Assembly (NCBI GenBank): GCA_947038175.1
Contig: CAMQVJ010000007.1
Coordinates: forward strand, 1-52,237
DNA from: an uncultured Desulfovibrio sp.
GTDB lineage: Bacteria; Desulfobacterota; Desulfovibrionia; Desulfovibrionales; Desulfovibrionaceae
Direction of reading: 5' to 3'
Length of the DNA stretch: 52,237 nt
Of this stretch, positions 7,525 to 18,293 are shown piece after piece. Position numbers and translations under genes: made by a program. The notes below the pieces were generated by a model that saw only the letters and a program-made list of their open reading frames with translations, searched no databases and was not told where the DNA came from. Every line of letters begins with the position of its first letter. The first letter of the stretch is position 1.

Positions 7525-9867
7525 ATGGACGCATTCACCTATAATGCCCTTGAATTTAATAAAGTATTAAATCATTTGTCGTTATTTTGTCGCTCTGAAG
7601 CGGGCAAAAAAGCTGTTCTTTCTCTGCGCCCATATCAGGATAGAGAAACTATTTATCATAAACAAAAAGTCTATGATGAATATAACACATGGAAAAGTAT
7701 AGGTGATTTTAGTCTTATCGATTTCCCTGATATTTCAGCACCATTGGCACAAATGAGTGCCCACAATTTTCATCCTGAAGTGGAAGACTTTTGGGCATTT
7801 CGAGAAACACTAAAGCTCGCTCGTAACGCTGTGTTGTCTATTCGCCTGAACGAAAAGACGCTCCCCACTCTTTTTGAGAAAGTGGGCTTTTCTTTGCCAG
7901 AATTGTCGCTGTCTGCTCTTATCCGCTGCATAGCGGACGATGTTTCTTTTAAAGACGAAAGTTCACCTCAACTTATTCTTATTCGTGGTGAAATTCGTTC
8001 CTTGCATCAAAATTGTTCGCGTAAGGTGAAAGACTACACAGAACAAAATAATATAGCGCACTACCTTCAAGACGACTATGTGACTATTGTGGGTGACCGC
8101 TATGTATTGCCACTAAAAGCGAATTTTAAAGGGCGTTTACAGGGTATTATCCACGATTATTCTAAAACAGGGGAAACACTTTATTTTGAGCCCATGTTTT
8201 TGGTGGAAGTTAATAATCAGCTTCAAGAGCTCAAACAGCAAGAACGTGAAGAAGAACGCAAGATAATCAAGTTTTTAACCGAACTTATCATTCAAGAAAA
8301 GCCTTTCATTGAACTTTGCTGGGAATTTCTTTTAGAGCTTGATCTTAATGAAGCGAAGCTTGGTCTTGCCCATGCCTATTATAAAGTGGAAAACAAAAAT
8401 TCTGAATCAAAAAGTCAAGGGCAATGCGGTTATTGTGTCACTCTCGATAATCATTTGTCTCTTCTAAAAGCCAAGCATCCACTTTTACTTTTGGAAAATA
8501 ATAAAGCCACAAAACCCTTATATATACAGCCTATCGATTTGATATTTCGCTCAAGGGACAAGGTACTTGTTATTAGTGGCGGTAACGCTGGCGGTAAAAC
8601 AGTTGCCCTAAAAACTCTTGGACTTATCACGCTTATGACCTTGAGTGCTTTGCCTGTGCCTGTTGGCCCTGGTTCTTGTATTATTCCATGGACGCAGGTT
8701 CATGCTTTTATTGGTGATGAGCAAAGTCTTGACGATCATGTTTCCACATTTACGGGGCAAATACGCCACCTTGCACAAATATGGGACAATTTAGATAGTA
8801 ATCATTTGCTTTTGCTTGATGAATTTGGAGCAGGTACAGACCCTTCTCAAGGGGCTGCCCTTGCTCAAGCCGTTCTTGATGGTGTTTTGGAAAAAGATAG
8901 TTATGCTGTGAGCGCAACGCACTTTCCAGCCTTGAAGACCTATGCCCTGACAAAAGAGGGTGTACGTGCGGCGTCAGTGCTTTTTGATGATAGCACAAAA
9001 AAACCTTTATTTCATCTTGCTTATGACCAAGTGGGTGCAAGCCAAGCCCTTGATGTTGCTAAAGAACATGGCCTTTCGGATACAATTCTAAAGCAAGCGT
9101 CCCAATATTTACTCATGGATAATGAAAATAGTGATTTTATTATGAGTAAATTGAATAATCTTGCTGTGGAGCGAGAAGAGCAGCTTACTGTTTTGCAAGA
9201 ACAAATTGATAAAACAAAGCAAAAAAGACTGCAACTCCAAGAGCGCTATGAAAAAGATAGAAATCGATTAGAAGTTGAGTTAAGAGAGAAGTCTCAAGAG
9301 CTTATGCGTGCGTGGAAAAGTGATAAAATTACCTCAAAGCAAGCCATGAAAGAAATGGCGCAGCTACGGGCAGAAATTTCTAAGAAAGAGCAAGAAGAAA
9401 ACGTGGTTGTGGTGGCTGATGCGTTTAAAGTAGGCATGGAAATTTTTCATCGCCCTTGGCAGAAAAAAGCAAGTGCCCAAGAAGTTGATGAAAAAAACCA
9501 ACGAGTAAAAATAAATTTAGGTGGCGTCAGTATGTGGGCTGCCATGAAAGACCTTGATATAGTTGGGTCTGCTCAAAATGCCTCTCCAAAAAGTCATTCA
9601 AGTATTCATTTTTCTAAATCAAATGTCTCTTACACCCTTGACTTACGGGGAAAACGTGCTGATTTAGCTTTATCAGAATTGACACAATTTTTAGACCAAG
9701 CACTACTCTCTGGACCAGAGCAAGTGGAAATTATTCATGGAAGAGGTACTGGCGCACTGAGAAAATCTGTTCACCAATTTCTAAAAACTTACCCAGGAAT
9801 TGAGAGTTATACTTTAGCCACAGAAGAGCAAGGCGGCGATGGTATGACACTTGTTAATTTTTCCTAG
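7525..9867 (+). CDS. mutS2: Endonuclease MutS2 with Smr domain
   Basis: 780 residues. A helical clamp/lever region (about 1-320) precedes the ATPase with Walker A SGGNAGGKTVALK (352-359 core), Walker B LLLLDEFGAGTD (about 428) and SATHFPALKTYA. A long coiled coil (about 515-640) follows, then a C-terminal Smr nuclease domain with LDLRGKRADLAL (about 706) and HGRGTGALR (about 738). The MutS mismatch-recognition domain I is absent, as in all MutS2. The family suppresses recombination or splits collided ribosomes, depending on species. The ribosome site is weak (ctggga). It is embedded in the rpsU-dnaG-rpoD cluster and ends in TAG. Confidence 0.93.
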   Translation: MDAFTYNALEFNKVLNHLSLFCRSEAGKKAVLSLRPYQDRETIYHKQKVYDEYNTWKSIGDFSLIDFPDISAPLAQMSAHNFHPEVEDFWAFRETLKLARNAVLSIRLNEKTLPTLFEKVGFSLPELSLSALIRCIADDVSFKDESSPQLILIRGEIRSLHQNCSRKVKDYTEQNNIAHYLQDDYVTIVGDRYVLPLKANFKGRLQGIIHDYSKTGETLYFEPMFLVEVNNQLQELKQQEREEERKIIKFLTELIIQEKPFIELCWEFLLELDLNEAKLGLAHAYYKVENKNSESKSQGQCGYCVTLDNHLSLLKAKHPLLLLENNKATKPLYIQPIDLIFRSRDKVLVISGGNAGGKTVALKTLGLITLMTLSALPVPVGPGSCIIPWTQVHAFIGDEQSLDDHVSTFTGQIRHLAQIWDNLDSNHLLLLDEFGAGTDPSQGAALAQAVLDGVLEKDSYAVSATHFPALKTYALTKEGVRAASVLFDDSTKKPLFHLAYDQVGASQALDVAKEHGLSDTILKQASQYLLMDNENSDFIMSKLNNLAVEREEQLTVLQEQIDKTKQKRLQLQERYEKDRNRLEVELREKSQELMRAWKSDKITSKQAMKEMAQLRAEISKKEQEENVVVVADAFKVGMEIFHRPWQKKASAQEVDEKNQRVKINLGGVSMWAAMKDLDIVGSAQNASPKSHSSIHFSKSNVSYTLDLRGKRADLALSELTQFLDQALLSGPEQVEIIHGRGTGALRKSVHQFLKTYPGIESYTLATEEQGGDGMTLVNFS

Positions 9868-9921
9868 ATTTGAGTTTTTGCAGGATGATACTTGCTAATT
9901 TTCGCTCATTATTGAGGCATC

Positions 9922-11667
9922 ATGGCATTTACAGGTAAGGATAATATTCAAGAAATTAAAGCACGGCTAAGTATTGTTGACTTGGCTCGTCGCTATCTTG
10001 ACCTGCGCCCTATGGGCAACCGCCTTGTAGCTCCTTGTCCTTTTCACCAAGAAACAAAGCCGTCCTTTTCTATTAATGAAAGCGAGGGAACGTTTTATTG
10101 CTTTGGTTGTCAAGCTGCTGGTGATATTTTTGATTTTTACAGCCGCATTAATGGTTCAGACTTTAGAGATACCCTTGAAGCTTTGGCGGAAGAAACAGGC
10201 GTGGTGCTCAAGCAATACCAAGGAAAAGATGGGGAAAATACTACAAAGCAAGTTTCTCATAAAAGTGAAATGCTCAAAATGCATGAAATTGCCACTGCCC
10301 ATTTTCAATCAAATTTACAAAGCCATGCCATCGCTTCCAAATATATAGACGGTCGTGATATTAATTTAGACGTTCGTGAGCGTTATTCCCTTGGTTTTAG
10401 TCTTGATGCGTGGCAAAGTTTGACCGATGTTTTTAAACGCTCAGGCTTTAATTTAGATGTTGCTGTGGAATGCGGCTTAGTCATGAAAAGTAAAGACGGG
10501 CGCTATTTTGATAGGTTTCGCAATCGTTTAATGTTTCCTATTAGAGATGTTAACGGCAGAACTATCGCCTTTGGCGGGCGTGTTATCCCTGAATTAGATG
10601 ATGGGGAAAGCGCAAAATATCTCAACTCAAATGGCACGCCTATTTATAAAAAAAGCCAACAATTATTTGGGCTTGACGTTGCAAGACGTAGCGTGACATC
10701 ACAAAAGAATATCCTTATAACGGAAGGGTATATGGATGTTTTAGCCTTATACCAATTTGGTTATATGAACGCTGTTGCTGTGCTTGGTACTTCCTTTCCA
10801 GATGAACAGGTTAAAAGAATTTCTGAACTAGCAAAACATGTAGAGCTTCTCTTCGACGGCGATGCCCCTGGGCGTGAAGCGGCTTTTAAAGCATGTGGTA
10901 AACTTTTAGTTCGTGGTATTTCATGTCATGTTGTTCTTTTCCCGCAAGGGGAGGATATCGATAGTCTTTTAAAAGAACAAGGCAAGGAAGTTTTTGAAAA
11001 TTTGCGTCAGCAAAGTATAGAAGGGTTAAATTTTTGTATTCAAACCTTAAAACAGCGTTCCCCAAAAGATGCCGTAGAATGGGCTCGTGCATTTCTTGAA
11101 CAAATAGAAATGCCTGAATTATTTCAGCCTACTGCAACGAAATTAGCATCAGGACTGGGGATTGATGAAGCAGAGCTTCGCTTAGGTGTTGTTACACAAA
11201 AAAGATCCAATGCTGCCAAAAACACTCAAGGTGGACAAAGTTCGCCAAGAGAGTCAACCTCTAACAGTCCTCGAAAGACACGAGACGCTCAAATTCTAAC
11301 CGTGGCAGCACGCTATCCTCATAGGCTTATATCCTTGCAGGAAATGGGTGCTGATTTGCTTTTAGAATCGCCAAAGGCTCGTCATTTTTGGGATAAATTA
11401 TCACAATATTCTGTGGAGGAAATACTTGTATTTCTTACTGATGCAGAAAAACTCTTTTGGGTACAATGCCGTAGTGCAGACGCACCGCCTCTTGATAATG
11501 AAGAGGGCGAGCTTTTAGCCATTCAACATCTTATTAAGTCCATTCAAAAAAAATCATACGCAAGTTCTGTAGCGGCAGCCTTAAGTCAAGGTTCCAATAA
11601 CTACGAAACTCAACGAGAATATATGCGCGCGCTCATCGAAGCACAAGGGAGGAATAATGTCCAATAG
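9922..11667 (+). CDS. dnaG: DNA primase
   Basis: 581 residues, normal for DnaG. The N-terminal CHC2 zinc site uses C39, H42, C60 and C63 (CPFH...CFGC). The catalytic core contains [11 protein letters not shown] and the TOPRIM motifs ITEGYMD (about 265) and [10 protein letters not shown] (about 312), which hold the metal-binding acidic residues. The C-terminal roughly 120 residues form the helicase-binding domain. It makes RNA primers at the replication fork in the cytoplasm. gagg lies 5 bases before ATG. Its last 11 bases overlap the start of rpoD, which implies translational coupling. It ends in TAG; if TAG were read through, TAA follows 8 codons later. Confidence 0.95.
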   Translation: MAFTGKDNIQEIKARLSIVDLARRYLDLRPMGNRLVAPCPFHQETKPSFSINESEGTFYCFGCQAAGDIFDFYSRINGSDFRDTLEALAEETGVVLKQYQGKDGENTTKQVSHKSEMLKMHEIATAHFQSNLQSHAIASKYIDGRDINLDVRERYSLGFSLDAWQSLTDVFKRSGFNLDVAVECGLVMKSKDGRYFDRFRNRLMFPIRDVNGRTIAFGGRVIPELDDGESAKYLNSNGTPIYKKSQQLFGLDVARRSVTSQKNILITEGYMDVLALYQFGYMNAVAVLGTSFPDEQVKRISELAKHVELLFDGDAPGREAAFKACGKLLVRGISCHVVLFPQGEDIDSLLKEQGKEVFENLRQQSIEGLNFCIQTLKQRSPKDAVEWARAFLEQIEMPELFQPTATKLASGLGIDEAELRLGVVTQKRSNAAKNTQGGQSSPRESTSNSPRKTRDAQILTVAARYPHRLISLQEMGADLLLESPKARHFWDKLSQYSVEEILVFLTDAEKLFWVQCRSADAPPLDNEEGELLAIQHLIKSIQKKSYASSVAAALSQGSNNYETQREYMRALIEAQGRNNVQ

Positions 11668-13480
11668 CCTCAAAGATATACAGCAAGTTAAGGAACTCAT
11701 TTCGAAGGGGAAAAGTGTTGGCTATCTTACTTTTGAAGATGTAGGCAAGTCTTTACCTGTGGAACTTGCTACTCCCGAAAATTTAGAAGAAATTATCGGC
11801 ATGTTTGAAACTATGGAAATCGCCATTGTTGACAGTGAAAAAGAAGGCAAGGCCATTCTTGTTAACCAATCGGATCCAGAATCAGAGCCAGTGGATGCTG
11901 TTTTTGATGCAACCATTGATTCTTCTTTAGATGAAACCATTGATCTCAATACTGACTTCACAGTAACCGCAGAAGAATCAACAGATTTTGCCGCAAGAAA
12001 CACTGATCCTGTGCGTATGTACTTACGTGAAATGGGTGCAGTGCCTTTGCTCGATCGTGATGGTGAAGTGGTTATTGCAAAGAAAATTGAAATAGGTGAA
12101 ATGGACGTTTTGCACGCCCTTGTAGAAGTTCCTGTTGCGGTTGAAGAACTTATCAGTGTTGGTAATGATCTGATACAAAATCGCATCAAGTTAAAAGACG
12201 TTGTTAAAACTATTGAAGAAGATGACCCTTGCGAAGATGAACTCAATCAACGCCAAAGAGTTATTAAACTCCTCAATGATATCAACGCTGTTTTTGTGAA
12301 AAAGCAAAAAATGTACACAAAGCTTGATCAATGTGTTGTGCAAGATAAACGCACGCAGGCGATTCAAAAAGAGCTTGCTCAGTTTAAAGATGATATTGTT
12401 GAAAGACTTCGTGAGATTAAGCTAGAAAAAACCCTCATCGACCGTATCATTGAAACTGTAGAAGATTATGTACGTCAGATGAAGAACTATCGTCGTGAAA
12501 TCGCTGCTTATATTGAGAATACAGGGAAAACAAAAGAAGAAATTGAAATATTCTTTACAAAGCTTGATAAGAAAGAAATCAATTTCCAAGATGCCGCAGA
12601 AGAACTCAATATGAGTGTTGATAAAATGTTCTCCTATAAAGAACTTATCATGGGCAAAATTGAAAGTTTACATCGTTTGCGTGATAAATGCTGCCATGAT
12701 GTGGAAGATCTTGAGGATGTTTTGTGGCGTATTCGTCGTGGCACAACCGCTGCTATGCGTGCAAAGCAAGAACTTATTCGCTCAAACTTGCGCCTTGTTG
12801 TGAGTATCGCAAAAAAATATACCAATCGTGGTTTGCAATTTCTTGATCTTATTCAAGAAGGTAATATTGGGCTTATGAAAGCAGTTGATAAATTTGAATA
12901 CCAACGTGGTTACAAATTTTCTACTTACGCAACGTGGTGGATTCGCCAAGCGATCACTCGTGCTATTGCTGACCAAGCCCGCACCATTCGTATTCCTGTG
13001 CATATGATTGAAACTATTAACAAACTTATTCGTACTTCTCGTTATCTTGTGCAAGAACTTGGAAGAGATCCTACACCAGAAGAAATAGCAGAACGTATGG
13101 ATTATCCTGTTGATAAAGTTAAAAAAGTTCTTAAGATTGCAAAAGAGCCGATTTCTCTTGAAACGCCTATTGGTGATGAAGAAGATTCTAGCCTTGGTGA
13201 TTTTATTGAAGATAAGAAAGCTGTTGCTCCAGCAGAAGAAGTGGTTAACACGAAGCTGACAGAACAAATAGCAATGGTGCTTGCTGATCTTACACCTCGT
13301 GAAGAACAAGTGCTGCGTAAACGTTTTGGTATTGGGGAAAAATCGGATCACACTCTTGAGGAAGTTGGTAAACTCTTCAATGTAACACGTGAACGTATTC
13401 GTCAAATCGAAGCGAAAGCTTTACGTAAGCTTCGCCACCCTGTGCGTAGCCAAACCTTGCGGTCTTTCTACGAAAGTTGA
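11657..13480 (+). CDS. rpoD: RNA polymerase housekeeping sigma factor (sigma-70)
   Basis: 607 residues, full-length RpoD. Region 1.1 is followed by an acidic stretch, region 1.2 ([16 protein letters not shown]), a non-conserved region of about 200 residues, region 2 ([47 protein letters not shown]), region 3 ([13 protein letters not shown]) and region 4 ([34 protein letters not shown]). ggagg lies inside the end of dnaG, 4 bases before ATG, so translation is coupled to dnaG. It is last of the rpsU-yqeY-mutS2-dnaG-rpoD operon and directs most transcription. Confidence 0.97.
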   Translation: MSNSLKDIQQVKELISKGKSVGYLTFEDVGKSLPVELATPENLEEIIGMFETMEIAIVDSEKEGKAILVNQSDPESEPVDAVFDATIDSSLDETIDLNTDFTVTAEESTDFAARNTDPVRMYLREMGAVPLLDRDGEVVIAKKIEIGEMDVLHALVEVPVAVEELISVGNDLIQNRIKLKDVVKTIEEDDPCEDELNQRQRVIKLLNDINAVFVKKQKMYTKLDQCVVQDKRTQAIQKELAQFKDDIVERLREIKLEKTLIDRIIETVEDYVRQMKNYRREIAAYIENTGKTKEEIEIFFTKLDKKEINFQDAAEELNMSVDKMFSYKELIMGKIESLHRLRDKCCHDVEDLEDVLWRIRRGTTAAMRAKQELIRSNLRLVVSIAKKYTNRGLQFLDLIQEGNIGLMKAVDKFEYQRGYKFSTYATWWIRQAITRAIADQARTIRIPVHMIETINKLIRTSRYLVQELGRDPTPEEIAERMDYPVDKVKKVLKIAKEPISLETPIGDEEDSSLGDFIEDKKAVAPAEEVVNTKLTEQIAMVLADLTPREEQVLRKRFGIGEKSDHTLEEVGKLFNVTRERIRQIEAKALRKLRHPVRSQTLRSFYES

Positions 13481-13794
13481 TTTATAAAAATGAAAAGGCT
13501 GCAATAGTTTCTCATTAAAAAGTTCTCCTTTTTTTGCTTTGCTCTCTAGCTCTGTATTTTCCAGTCTAGAGGGCCTTGAACAAAATTTTTTAGTAAGGCA
13601 TGCTAAAAGTTGCACTTACTAAAATGTTTTTAAGGAAAGGGGGAATGGGGAAAAACTTGTTTTGTTCATTAGATTATCTTAACAAGGAACTTGTTTAGAT
13701 AATTTTATACTAACAAAGTAGCGTGCAAAAACGTGGTTTTCCCTCATAAAGCATTATTCTATAAAAAAACATCAAATAAGAACAAGGGGATTGT
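13481..13794. other. Intergenic region between rpoD and the aldehyde dehydrogenase
   Basis: 314 bases without a gene. No convincing terminator for rpoD is visible. Its one clear structure is the inverted repeat at 13673-13703, about 90 bases before the next start codon. Confidence 0.5.
13673..13703. promoter_or_regulatory. Large inverted repeat upstream of the aldehyde dehydrogenase
   Basis: Arms attatcttaacaag (13673-13686) and cttgtttagataat (13690-13703) match at 13 of 14 positions around a 3-nt loop. Without a T tail in either direction it is more likely an operator or RNA hairpin than a terminator. The bound factor is unknown. Confidence 0.5.
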
Positions 13795-15249
13795 ATGAAA
13801 GATTTAAAGAAACAAGATTTATTTTGCTCTCGCTGCTATATTAATGGTGAATGGATTGATGCGGATAATAAGTCAACTGTTGATGTCTCCAATCCTGGTT
13901 CTGGCGAATATATTGGAAATGTTCCTGATTGTGGAGCAGAGGAAACAAAGCGTGCCATTGATGGGGCGTATGCTGCATGGGGGCCATGGAAAGCGCTCAC
14001 ACCTAAAGAGCGTGGAGCCTACCTTTTAAAATGGTATGACCTTATTGAAGAGAATAAGCATGACCTTGCTCGCATTCTTACTATTGAACAGGGCAAACCT
14101 CTTGCTGAGGCTCTTGGTGAAGTTTCCATTGGTGCCTCCTATATTCCATGGTTTGCAGAAGAAGGTAAGCGTGCCTATGGGCAAGTTATCCCTAGCTCAA
14201 GAGCAGGTATTCGTCCCATAACTCAAAAAGCGCCTGTAGGTGTTGTTTTTGCAATCACACCGTGGAACTTTCCCACATCGCTTATCACTCGAAAAATTGC
14301 TCCTGCCCTTGCTGCGGGTTGCCCTATTATTGTTAAAGCCGCTTTAGACACGCCTTTTAGTGCGCTTGCTCTTGCAAAATTAGCAGAAGAAGCAGGCATT
14401 CCAAAAGGGATTATTAGTGTCATTACAGGTGATGCCGTTCCTATTACTAAAGAAGTGTGCCAAAACTCAAAGGTACGTAAAATCAGTTTTACGGGTTCTA
14501 CACGAGTGGGCAAGATTATCATGGAACAAGCTTCAAGCACCATGAAACGTCTTTCTTTAGAGCTTGGTGGCAACGCACCTTTTATTGTTTTTGATGATGC
14601 TGACCTTGATCTCACGATTAAGTGCGCTATTGCGAGTAAGTTTAGAAACGCAGGGCAAACATGTATTTGCGCCAATCGTTTCCTTATTCAAAAAGGTATT
14701 TATGATAAATTTCTCGCCGCATTTTCTGCGCAATTCGATGCGCTTAAAGTGGGTTATGGTTTAGATTCCACGAGTATTATTGGGCCTATGATAAATAACA
14801 CAGCTATAGAAAAAGTTGAGAGATTACTTGCAGATGCTGTGAAAAAAGGTGCTAAAATTCTTATTGGCGGAAAAAGACATAGCCTTGGTGGATTGTATTT
14901 TGAGCCAACCCTTATAACGGGAATTACAAGAGAAATGAATATATTCCATGAGGAAATATTTGGACCTGTTGCCGCTATAATGGCATTTGACTCTGATGAA
15001 GAAGCCATTGAGCTTGCTAATGATACGCATGTCGGTTTGGCTTCCTATATGATGACCACCTCTCTTGGGCGTTCATGGCGTGTATCTGAAGCTTTGGATT
15101 ATGGCATGGTTGGCGTAAACGACGCTGCTCTTGCTATGAGTGAAGTGCCTTTTGGCGGTATAAAAGAGAGCGGTATGGGCAGAGAAGGCGGACAAGAAGG
15201 TCTTCTTGATTATATGGTGACACATTATATCCTTATGGGTGGAATATAA
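13795..15249 (+). CDS. NAD(P)-dependent aldehyde dehydrogenase, succinate-semialdehyde dehydrogenase type
   Basis: 484 residues, the size of GabD. Family motifs: FAITPWNFP, the cofactor-binding ISFTGSTRVGK, the catalytic Glu256 in LELGGNAP, the nucleophile Cys290 in NAGQTC, and EIFGPVA and SEVPFGGIKESGMGREGG near the end. The closest pattern is GabD, which oxidises succinate semialdehyde; related enzymes oxidise sulfolactaldehyde or sulfoacetaldehyde in sulfonate users, and motifs alone cannot separate these. One oddity: the usual KPA motif at the NAD site reads KAA. aagggga precedes the ATG. It is a single-gene unit with an upstream inverted repeat and a strong downstream terminator. Confidence 0.82.
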   Translation: MKDLKKQDLFCSRCYINGEWIDADNKSTVDVSNPGSGEYIGNVPDCGAEETKRAIDGAYAAWGPWKALTPKERGAYLLKWYDLIEENKHDLARILTIEQGKPLAEALGEVSIGASYIPWFAEEGKRAYGQVIPSSRAGIRPITQKAPVGVVFAITPWNFPTSLITRKIAPALAAGCPIIVKAALDTPFSALALAKLAEEAGIPKGIISVITGDAVPITKEVCQNSKVRKISFTGSTRVGKIIMEQASSTMKRLSLELGGNAPFIVFDDADLDLTIKCAIASKFRNAGQTCICANRFLIQKGIYDKFLAAFSAQFDALKVGYGLDSTSIIGPMINNTAIEKVERLLADAVKKGAKILIGGKRHSLGGLYFEPTLITGITREMNIFHEEIFGPVAAIMAFDSDEEAIELANDTHVGLASYMMTTSLGRSWRVSEALDYGMVGVNDAALAMSEVPFGGIKESGMGREGGQEGLLDYMVTHYILMGGI

Positions 15250-15323
15250 GCTAAGTATTTTTATTAGAACGGAAACTTATATGGGCGATTAGTAATGCCT
15301 ATCCGTTTTATACGTTCCAAAAG

Positions 15324-15366
15324 AAGGGGAAATTTGTTTTTTTTAAAACAAGTTTCCCCTTTTGCT
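15324..15366. terminator. Strong, probably bidirectional terminator after the aldehyde dehydrogenase
   Basis: A 17-bp stem (15324-15340 with 15345-15361, one G-U pair) has a 4-nt loop. It is flanked by A-rich sequence on the left and a T-containing tail on the right. It lies 75 bases after the dehydrogenase stop. Confidence 0.75.
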
Positions 15367-15465
15367 TTATTTGGGGTAGGGTACACAAATTATCCTTGCT
15401 TTTTGTTCCGTTTTTATTGAGCGATAGCTTTAAATAATAAAGGCGAGGAAATAGAGAAATGGCTA

Positions 15466-15492
15466 TAATGTAAGTCACGATTCTTCCGATAA
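15466..15492 (+). promoter_or_regulatory. Candidate sigma-28 (FliA) promoter for the first chemoreceptor
   Basis: taatgtaa-N11-tccgataa fits the TAAAGTTT-N11-GCCGATAA consensus with the right spacing and 7 of 8 matches at -10. It would start transcription about 80 bases before the receptor gene. It is weaker than the one at 45373. Confidence 0.5.
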
Positions 15493-15581
15493 GACTTCTA
15501 GAAAGCATTGTAAGAGTACGTGAAAATAGTTTTTATTATTCCCTTTGTTTTCGTCTGATACTTTTGATGATTGGAGTTCTT

Positions 15582-17294
15582 ATGAAGATTCGTACATGGT
15601 TGATTTTTTCAAATTTCCTTCTTATTCTTATATTTGCGACAGTGATGCGTTTTCAATTAATAACGCTAAGCCAAACAGAACAAATTGATAATATTGAGAA
15701 AAATAAATTAGAGTCTGTTTTCCTTATTAATGAAATTTTTAATAGTTCAGAAAAGTTTGTCTCTATAGGACTTGAGTGTATTTTGAGTTCTGATGCGTCT
15801 GTACGTGAGCGTTATATAAAGCAGATTAATATCCAGGAAGGGATTATGTCACGTCCTGTAAATTCTTTTGTTGCACCATCACAAAGTATTTCTCTCTTTA
15901 ATCTGATACAGCAATACCCCCTTACAGAACTTGAATTTGTTGAAGTTGTTAAAATATTTGATATTGTGAGTATATTAAACAAAATCAATGCCGATATATT
16001 TAAAAATGACGTGGATCCATCTCAGCTCGGTCTTGTGAGGTTTAATGACTTGGACAAGTTGCAGAGTGCGGAGTATAAAACGAATCTTAATACGATAAGA
16101 GATTTATCAGATAATCTTATTGTGCAAATCACTCGTCGCATAAATGATGAAGTGGCTTCTATTGAAAAAACATTAGATACGTATAAAACATATAGTTATG
16201 CACTTATTATTCTAGGTATATTTATTTTATTTTGCACCGCTGTGTTGACATATAGTAAGGTCATTTTACGATTGAAAAAGCTTAACACGTATCTTACAAA
16301 AATCAAGAATAATGAAACAGTTGAAGAACTTAAGATATCGTCAAAAGATGAAATCGGTATGCTTATGTCGGTTGTAAATGAAGTATCCGCAGAATACCAA
16401 GTCTTTGTACAGAATCTAGAATCATGTAAAAAAATCAAAGGCCTCGTTACTGACTTACGACCAACAACAAAAGAGCTCATAGATCTTTCACTGAATCTTG
16501 ATAGCTATCTCGATACTTCTATAGAGAATGCGCATGATCAATCCATGAGTATTTCTGGTGTTGTTTCTGCCATGGAGGAGATGAATCTTACTGTCTTTGC
16601 TGTGGCTAAAAGTGCTAGTTCTGCGGCGAATATTGCGAATAAAACAAGGACAAAAGCTGAAGAAGGCGAGCGCTTTGTGCAAAGCCTGATTACCTCTATT
16701 GCGACTGTGCATTCAAATTCAAAGAGTCTAAAAAATGATATGGTGACCTTACTTGATCATACCCAGAAGGTTAGCCAAATTATGAATGTTATTACAGATA
16801 TTGCTGATCAAACAAACTTGCTGGCTCTTAACGCAGCCATTGAAGCGGCTCGTGCTGGTGAATCTGGACGTGGCTTTGCTGTGGTTGCTAATGAAGTCAG
16901 GAAATTAGCAGAAAAAACCATGCACGCAACCGTCGGCGTTGGCAATGCTATTAAATCCATTCAAGAAAGTGTAGAGAATAGCACACAACAAGTTGATATT
17001 ACAGTTGATAATGTTGATAGTGTTACTTTGGTTGCTAGTGAGTGTGGTGCCGCTTTACAAGAGATTGTGCTCATGGCTGAAAACTCAGCAGACCAAGTGC
17101 GTGATATTGCAACAGCATCAGAAGAACAGTCCGCATCCTCTGATGCGATAGCGTCTTCTGTATCTGAAATAAGTAGCTTTGCTATAAACAGTGAGAGTGC
17201 TATGCAAAATGTACAAACGACGACACAGTATATGAAGATTGCACGTATAAAACTTCATGATAGAATTGATGATATCACGAAGGCAGACATATAA
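15582..17294 (+). CDS. Methyl-accepting chemotaxis protein
   Basis: 570 residues from the ATG at 15582, preceded by ttggag; ATGs at 15564 and 15567 are less likely. One membrane segment at about 7-25, a periplasmic sensor of about 180 residues without a recognised Cache motif (four-helix type likely), a second membrane segment at about 206-226, a short HAMP-like linker, then the signalling coiled coil with the invariant hairpin tip [17 protein letters not shown] (about 410-430). It has no C-terminal CheR/CheB pentapeptide. It signals through CheA/CheW to the flagellar motor. A FliA-like promoter lies upstream. Ligand unknown. Confidence 0.92.
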   Translation: MKIRTWLIFSNFLLILIFATVMRFQLITLSQTEQIDNIEKNKLESVFLINEIFNSSEKFVSIGLECILSSDASVRERYIKQINIQEGIMSRPVNSFVAPSQSISLFNLIQQYPLTELEFVEVVKIFDIVSILNKINADIFKNDVDPSQLGLVRFNDLDKLQSAEYKTNLNTIRDLSDNLIVQITRRINDEVASIEKTLDTYKTYSYALIILGIFILFCTAVLTYSKVILRLKKLNTYLTKIKNNETVEELKISSKDEIGMLMSVVNEVSAEYQVFVQNLESCKKIKGLVTDLRPTTKELIDLSLNLDSYLDTSIENAHDQSMSISGVVSAMEEMNLTVFAVAKSASSAANIANKTRTKAEEGERFVQSLITSIATVHSNSKSLKNDMVTLLDHTQKVSQIMNVITDIADQTNLLALNAAIEAARAGESGRGFAVVANEVRKLAEKTMHATVGVGNAIKSIQESVENSTQQVDITVDNVDSVTLVASECGAALQEIVLMAENSADQVRDIATASEEQSASSDAIASSVSEISSFAINSESAMQNVQTTTQYMKIARIKLHDRIDDITKADI

Positions 17295-17361
17295 TCCCCG
17301 TAAGTATGCGAAGGATTTGGCGAATATAGAAAAAAATAGTGAATAGGTGTGCACTGCTCTT

Positions 17362-18132
17362 TTATTTAAAATTGTACTGCGCATCTATTTTTTTTGCATG
17401 CTCGATTTCTTTATTGAAATCATAATTCTCTGTGATAAGTGTATTTTTTCTAAAAGAGGCGTCTTTTTTACAAAAAACGGTAAAGCAATTTCCTAAGCTC
17501 AAATCAAGGCAAGTAAATCTTTCTTGAGTAAGCACTCGCCCCCCATTTTTCTCAATCAGTTCTAAGAGTAGAGCTCCAGAGCTCGTTCTATCAAGAAAAT
17601 AGACATCTGCTTGTTTTGCTGTGATGAGCTTTTGTGCCATAGCGTCATGAAGGTTTGAATGGTGAATAAACGCCACGCCATTTTCAGACAAAAGGGAATT
17701 GATAATTTTTGGGACATAGCTTTCAAAAACATCCATACCCGCATGGATAAGAGAATCAAAGGAAAAGATAAAATCATATTTTCTGTCATCAACGGCGTCT
17801 AAGGAAAGACCGTCGTTAAGATAAAATTCTACATCTGCCTCTGTATGAGCATATTTTGCTTTGCATGCCTGAGTAGATTTTTTTGAGATTTCAATGCCTC
17901 TATAGCTTTCCTTGGCATAGGGTAATAAAAATTTTGTCCACCTGCCAAAACCTTGCCCAATTTCAAGAATGGACTGTGCAGGTAAAAAAGAAAAAATTCG
18001 AGGGAAGAGCGTTATATTCCACTGGGAATACGGCGATCCCCAAATGTCAGACCACTCAATTCCTCCACGTGTTTTCCAATCAAAGCGATTATCCCAAAAG
18101 TTTTTATTCCATTCTAAGTCAACAGTTTTCAT
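17362..18132 (-). CDS. Class I SAM-dependent methyltransferase
   Basis: 256 residues. SAM-binding motif I is SILEIGQGFGRWTKFLL (about 55-71), with acidic motif II YRGIEISKKS and motif IV KYDFIFSFDSLIHAGM; HHSNLHD follows. The fold fits the Methyltransf family often found with glycan or lipid-modification genes, but nothing fixes the substrate. It lies 3' to 3' with the chemoreceptor and is followed upstream by a second methyltransferase gene. ATG is preceded by a gag-type weak ribosome site. Confidence 0.75.
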   Translation of the reverse strand: MKTVDLEWNKNFWDNRFDWKTRGGIEWSDIWGSPYSQWNITLFPRIFSFLPAQSILEIGQGFGRWTKFLLPYAKESYRGIEISKKSTQACKAKYAHTEADVEFYLNDGLSLDAVDDRKYDFIFSFDSLIHAGMDVFESYVPKIINSLLSENGVAFIHHSNLHDAMAQKLITAKQADVYFLDRTSSGALLLELIEKNGGRVLTQERFTCLDLSLGNCFTVFCKKDASFRKNTLITENYDFNKEIEHAKKIDAQYNFK

Positions 18133-18293
18133 ATATTACTCAATTCTATTTTGATAGACGGTAGATTGTATCGTTCAAATTAGGGCTATGTAACGAGTCT
18201 TCCATTTTAGCCTGTTTTTCTAATTCACATAGAAGACAATGCGTAAAAGAAAAATCTTATATTATATCTCGTTACGGTGTTTTTATAGCGTGA

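Noticed and set aside
11722..13405. Long antisense frames opposite rpoD
   Set aside because: Shadows caused by the codon use of rpoD; no start signals.
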